DNA of 64,000 nucleotides, from positions 6,182-70,181 of the forward strand of contig SPJV01000214.1 of assembly GCA_006844765.1 (NCBI GenBank), written 5' to 3'. Shown in pieces: positions 61,640 through 64,000 of the stretch. The position numbers and the translations under genes are program-made. The notes under the pieces were generated by a model. That model saw only the letters and a program-made list of their open reading frames with translations. It made no database searches and was not told where the DNA came from. Source of the DNA: Alphaproteobacteria bacterium (GTDB lineage: Bacteria; Pseudomonadota; Alphaproteobacteria; UBA8366; Aestuariispiraceae). Numbering within the stretch: the first letter of the stretch is position 1; the number at the start of each line of letters is the position of its first letter.

Positions 61640-62779
61640 GTGTTGTCCCGGTTGGCGATTTTTGCGCTGTCCTTTCTGGCCAGCACCGTATCTGCCGCAG
61701 GATTGCCGCCCGACCCCTTCGCACCGCCAACAGGCCTATCCCAAGATAGATTAGCCCAGTATGAGCGGGGTCGGCTGATCTTCAGCGCCCATTGGCGACC
61801 AAGCGGCACAACGGGACCCGATGATTTCGAAGGCCTCGGCCCGCTCTATAATCGCATCAGCTGCGCCAGCTGCCATAATGCCGGCGGGCGTGGTCGCGCC
61901 CCCGATGACCCGAGCCGCCCTTTCCTCACCGCCCTGATCCGTATTGGGATGCGTGAAGCCGATGGAACTGTCGGTCCCCATCCCCATTTCGGGACCCAGG
62001 TCCAGGACCGCGCCGTGCCGGGTGCAGCACTGGAATCACGCATCTCGCTCGCATGGGAAGAAACGACTGGAAGCTTCGCAGATGGCGAAGAATACAGCCT
62101 GCGCCACCCGGTATTGACCATCCGCCCGGACCCGGGCCCGAACGCCGTTGCGTCAATCCGTGTCGCCCAGCCGGTGCGGGGGCTTGGTGCCTTGGAAGGA
62201 CATGAAGTCGGTTTCGGATGGAAAGGCGCGCAACCAGACCTGCGCCATCAAAATGCAGCAGCCATGTCCGGCGATATGGGGCTGACCAGCACCTTGTTCC
62301 CAGAGCCCGCTTGCCCATTAGAAGAGCAGACATGCGGCGGCGGACCGGATGAGGTAGGCGATAGCCGCCTCGACGATCTAACCCATTTCATCCGTTTGCT
62401 GCCGGCACTTCCTCCCCACGCAACTCCGAATGACCAAGAAGGTGAAAAGCAGTTCAAGGCACTCGGCTGTGCAGCCTGCCACGACCCGTCCCGCCCCGCG
62501 ATGACAGATATGCAATTACATGACATGGGTGCCGGGCTTGATGATGGTCTGCCGGAAGGTGATGCGGAGAGCTTCGAATGGCGCACACAGCCGCTGCGTG
62601 GATTGGGAACAATCCTAAGTCGGAACCCGAAGGCCCCGCTGTTACATGATGGGCGTGCGCGCGGGCCGGCAGAAGCCATCCTATGGCATGGAGGGACCGC
62701 ACAGGCATCGGCGGATGGCTTTAAGCGGTTGCCTGCATCGGCGCGAAATGCCCTGATCCGGTACTTGGAAGGTCTATGA
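61640..62779 (+). CDS. Di-haem oxidoreductase family protein (DUF1111-like)
   Basis: 379 residues from GTG 61640, giving a signal peptide (AIFALSFLASTVSAAG). Two CxxCH haem sites: SCASCHNAGGRG near residue 75 and GCAACHDPS near 275. Family blocks GPLYNRISCASCH and LLHDGRARGPAEAILWHGG (a 'HDGRA' motif shared with thiol-oxidoreductase-like di-haem peroxidase relatives). Role unknown; periplasmic. Followed by a GST gene with an ATGA overlap. Confidence 0.9.
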   Translation: MLSRLAIFALSFLASTVSAAGLPPDPFAPPTGLSQDRLAQYERGRLIFSAHWRPSGTTGPDDFEGLGPLYNRISCASCHNAGGRGRAPDDPSRPFLTALIRIGMREADGTVGPHPHFGTQVQDRAVPGAALESRISLAWEETTGSFADGEEYSLRHPVLTIRPDPGPNAVASIRVAQPVRGLGALEGHEVGFGWKGAQPDLRHQNAAAMSGDMGLTSTLFPEPACPLEEQTCGGGPDEVGDSRLDDLTHFIRLLPALPPHATPNDQEGEKQFKALGCAACHDPSRPAMTDMQLHDMGAGLDDGLPEGDAESFEWRTQPLRGLGTILSRNPKAPLLHDGRARGPAEAILWHGGTAQASADGFKRLPASARNALIRYLEGL

Positions 62780-63426
62780 GCGATATCGTCCTATATGGCT
62801 ATCACTACAGCGTCTATGCACGGATCGCGAAGATGGTGTGCCTGGAAAAAGGCATTCCCTTCACCTGGTCGGAGATTGACCCCTTTGCCGACCCGCCCGA
62901 CCCTCGCATGGAAGCACTTAATCCATTTGGCCGTGTTCCCATCCTGGAACAGGGGCCTTTCCGGCTTCATGAAACCCAGGCGATCACCCGCTATCTGGAT
63001 GAAGCGTTCGATGGACCTTCGCTTCAACCGGATAAACCCAAGGACCGGGCACGGATGGCGCAGGTTATCGGTATTGTCGATTCCTATGCTTATTGGCCCC
63101 TGGTCAGACAGGTCTTCGCACAAGCCGTTTTCGCCCCTGCCGCCGGCGAAGAATGGGATCCGGCGGAAGTGGAAGCCGGCCTGTCCGCCGCCCACAAGAT
63201 CCTTGATGCGCTCAACAGGCTATCTGGCGACGAAGGCATTCTGAATGGCACAGTGATCACCCTCGCCGACCTACATCTCGCCCCCATGATCGCCTACTTC
63301 ACGCAAGCCCCCCGCGCCACGGCGATGGTTGAGCAACGACCGGGACTATCCGCCTGGTGGCAGGCTATACAGGCCCGAAACAGCCTGATTGACAGTGACC
63401 CTGGACTACCAGCCACCCGACGATGA
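62776..63426 (+). CDS. Glutathione S-transferase family protein
   Basis: 216 residues. Thioredoxin-like N-domain (VLYGYHYSVYARIAKMVCLEKGIPF, NPFGRVPILEQGPFRLHETQAITRYLDEAF with the conserved P and ET) and a helical C-domain (LADLHLAPMIAYFT). Detoxification or redox role; substrate unknown. Co-translated with the di-haem gene. Confidence 0.92.
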   Translation: MSDIVLYGYHYSVYARIAKMVCLEKGIPFTWSEIDPFADPPDPRMEALNPFGRVPILEQGPFRLHETQAITRYLDEAFDGPSLQPDKPKDRARMAQVIGIVDSYAYWPLVRQVFAQAVFAPAAGEEWDPAEVEAGLSAAHKILDALNRLSGDEGILNGTVITLADLHLAPMIAYFTQAPRATAMVEQRPGLSAWWQAIQARNSLIDSDPGLPATRR

Positions 63427-63496
63427 GGGAAAGGTGGACCTATATCCAGGCCGCCGACGCCATCACAACGATTAGAACCCAACGAGCAACCATCGC

Positions 63497-64000
63497 TTAG
63501 AGGATATTGTGTTTCGGCGGCATCGCATGGACCGGTGCCGGGCCGGGATCGGGAAGGTAATCGATCAGGATATTGATCCGGCGGCGCTTCGATTTATTGC
63601 GCACCTGATGCTGGACGCGATTATTGAAGTCATAGGCCTTTCCCACCCGCATCATGAAGCGCTTTCCGGCGATCTTATATTCAACGCCCGGCGGTGAAAC
63701 GAGTGGAATGTGAACCCGATGCGCCCGTGCGGCCATCGGTTGACCATCGATATGCGGTTCAATGCGGGTACCGGGAGCCATCTCAACAATCGCGATCCGG
63801 TGTACCTGGCCAGTAGGCGTGCGGATATAGTCTATAGCCTGATCAACCAAGGGCTCGATGATGTGCCGATGACGTTCCCAAGCCGGGAAGACATTGACCT
63901 CCCCCATATCATTGGCCGCTTCCACCGTTGGCATCAGCGGTTCCGGATCAAAGCCCTCCTGCTTGCACCAATCGATAAGCAAATGAGTCATGGACCGCAC
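63497..64000 (-). CDS. Aspartyl/asparaginyl beta-hydroxylase-like protein
   Basis: At least 164 residues; the frame is open to the right edge, so the start may be ATG 63991 or lie outside the window. The domain is recognised by GTRIEPHIDG (His-x-Asp), HRVHIPLVSPPGVEYKIAGKRFMMRVGKAYDFNNRVQHQVRN (distal His) and RRRINILIDYLP. These hold Fe(II) and 2-oxoglutarate in the family. Substrate unknown. The tail ends HAMPPKHNIL. Confidence 0.82.
   Translation of the reverse strand: MRSMTHLLIDWCKQEGFDPEPLMPTVEAANDMGEVNVFPAWERHRHIIEPLVDQAIDYIRTPTGQVHRIAIVEMAPGTRIEPHIDGQPMAARAHRVHIPLVSPPGVEYKIAGKRFMMRVGKAYDFNNRVQHQVRNKSKRRRINILIDYLPDPGPAPVHAMPPKHNIL

Overview
The window is typical chromosomal DNA of an alphaproteobacterium, most likely a Rhodospirillales/Kiloniellales-type marine or freshwater heterotroph. 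Pointers are an F0 operon (atpI-B-E-b'-b) apart from F1, a TrcR (DUF1013) cell-cycle regulator, a DciA-like DUF721 protein next to mutY and dsbA, a phasin, and FliN. G+C looks moderately high and gene density is high, with many ATGA or 1-4 nt overlaps. No rRNA, tRNA, prophage, insertion sequence or CRISPR array was seen. The exact genus cannot be told from the sequence alone.

Layout. 1-6.7 kb: PdeM (cut by the left edge) and its DEXH helicase partner, a HIT protein, pseudouridine-5'-phosphate glycosidase divergent from a glycerate kinase, and a class II aldolase. 6.8-14.7 kb: a minus-strand sulfite-handling operon (two tandem TauE/SafE exporters, a TIGR02186 protein, then SoeA-B-C-like cytoplasmic sulfite dehydrogenase) with a divergent TusA-type protein. 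14.7-17.1 kb: lone FliN, Sel1-repeat protein, DUF218 protein and a tiny YqaE/Pmp3 membrane protein. 17.1-24.8 kb: mreB-mreC-mreD-mrdA-rodA, followed very closely by a GT4 glycosyltransferase and an SDR. 25.2-27.9 kb: ilvC and a sulfotransferase-like protein. 28.0-34.8 kb: an eight-gene thiamine salvage operon (thiM-thiE-thiD-TRAP binding protein-thiZ-thiX-thiY-tenA) under a TPP riboswitch. 35.3-38.7 kb: the F0 genes. 38.8-45.7 kb: PAS histidine kinase, MscS channel, mutY, DUF721, Tat-like DsbA, LysR regulator, CMD protein. 45.9-53.7 kb: cytochrome c, GNAT, TrcR, phasin, Anbu-type proteasome-like peptidase, D-Ala-D-Ala carboxypeptidase with SPOR domain, SDR. 53.7-60.9 kb: an RND efflux operon under a PadR regulator, a DMT exporter, and a DUF2817-like protein that has lost its zinc ligands. 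61-64 kb: TPR protein, di-haem oxidoreductase, GST and an Asp/Asn beta-hydroxylase-like protein at the right edge.

How it works together. The clearest units are: sulfite oxidation with export as a safety valve; a rod-shape/elongasome operon with appended glycan genes; uptake and salvage of thiamine precursors with TPP feedback; and a PadR-controlled efflux pump. The window is mostly ordinary core genome and I do not see a clearly new multi-gene system. The points most worth a second look are a TRAP binding protein with no TRAP permease, translationally coupled inside the thiamine operon; a DUF2817 protein with all three expected metal ligands replaced; a pair of identical 17-bp palindromes before the phasin gene plus a third palindrome before the Anbu gene; three short tandem arrays (16, 17 and 22-23 bp) at gene boundaries, one of which puts stop codons in all three frames after atpB; and an RND pump with an extra two-helix insert.
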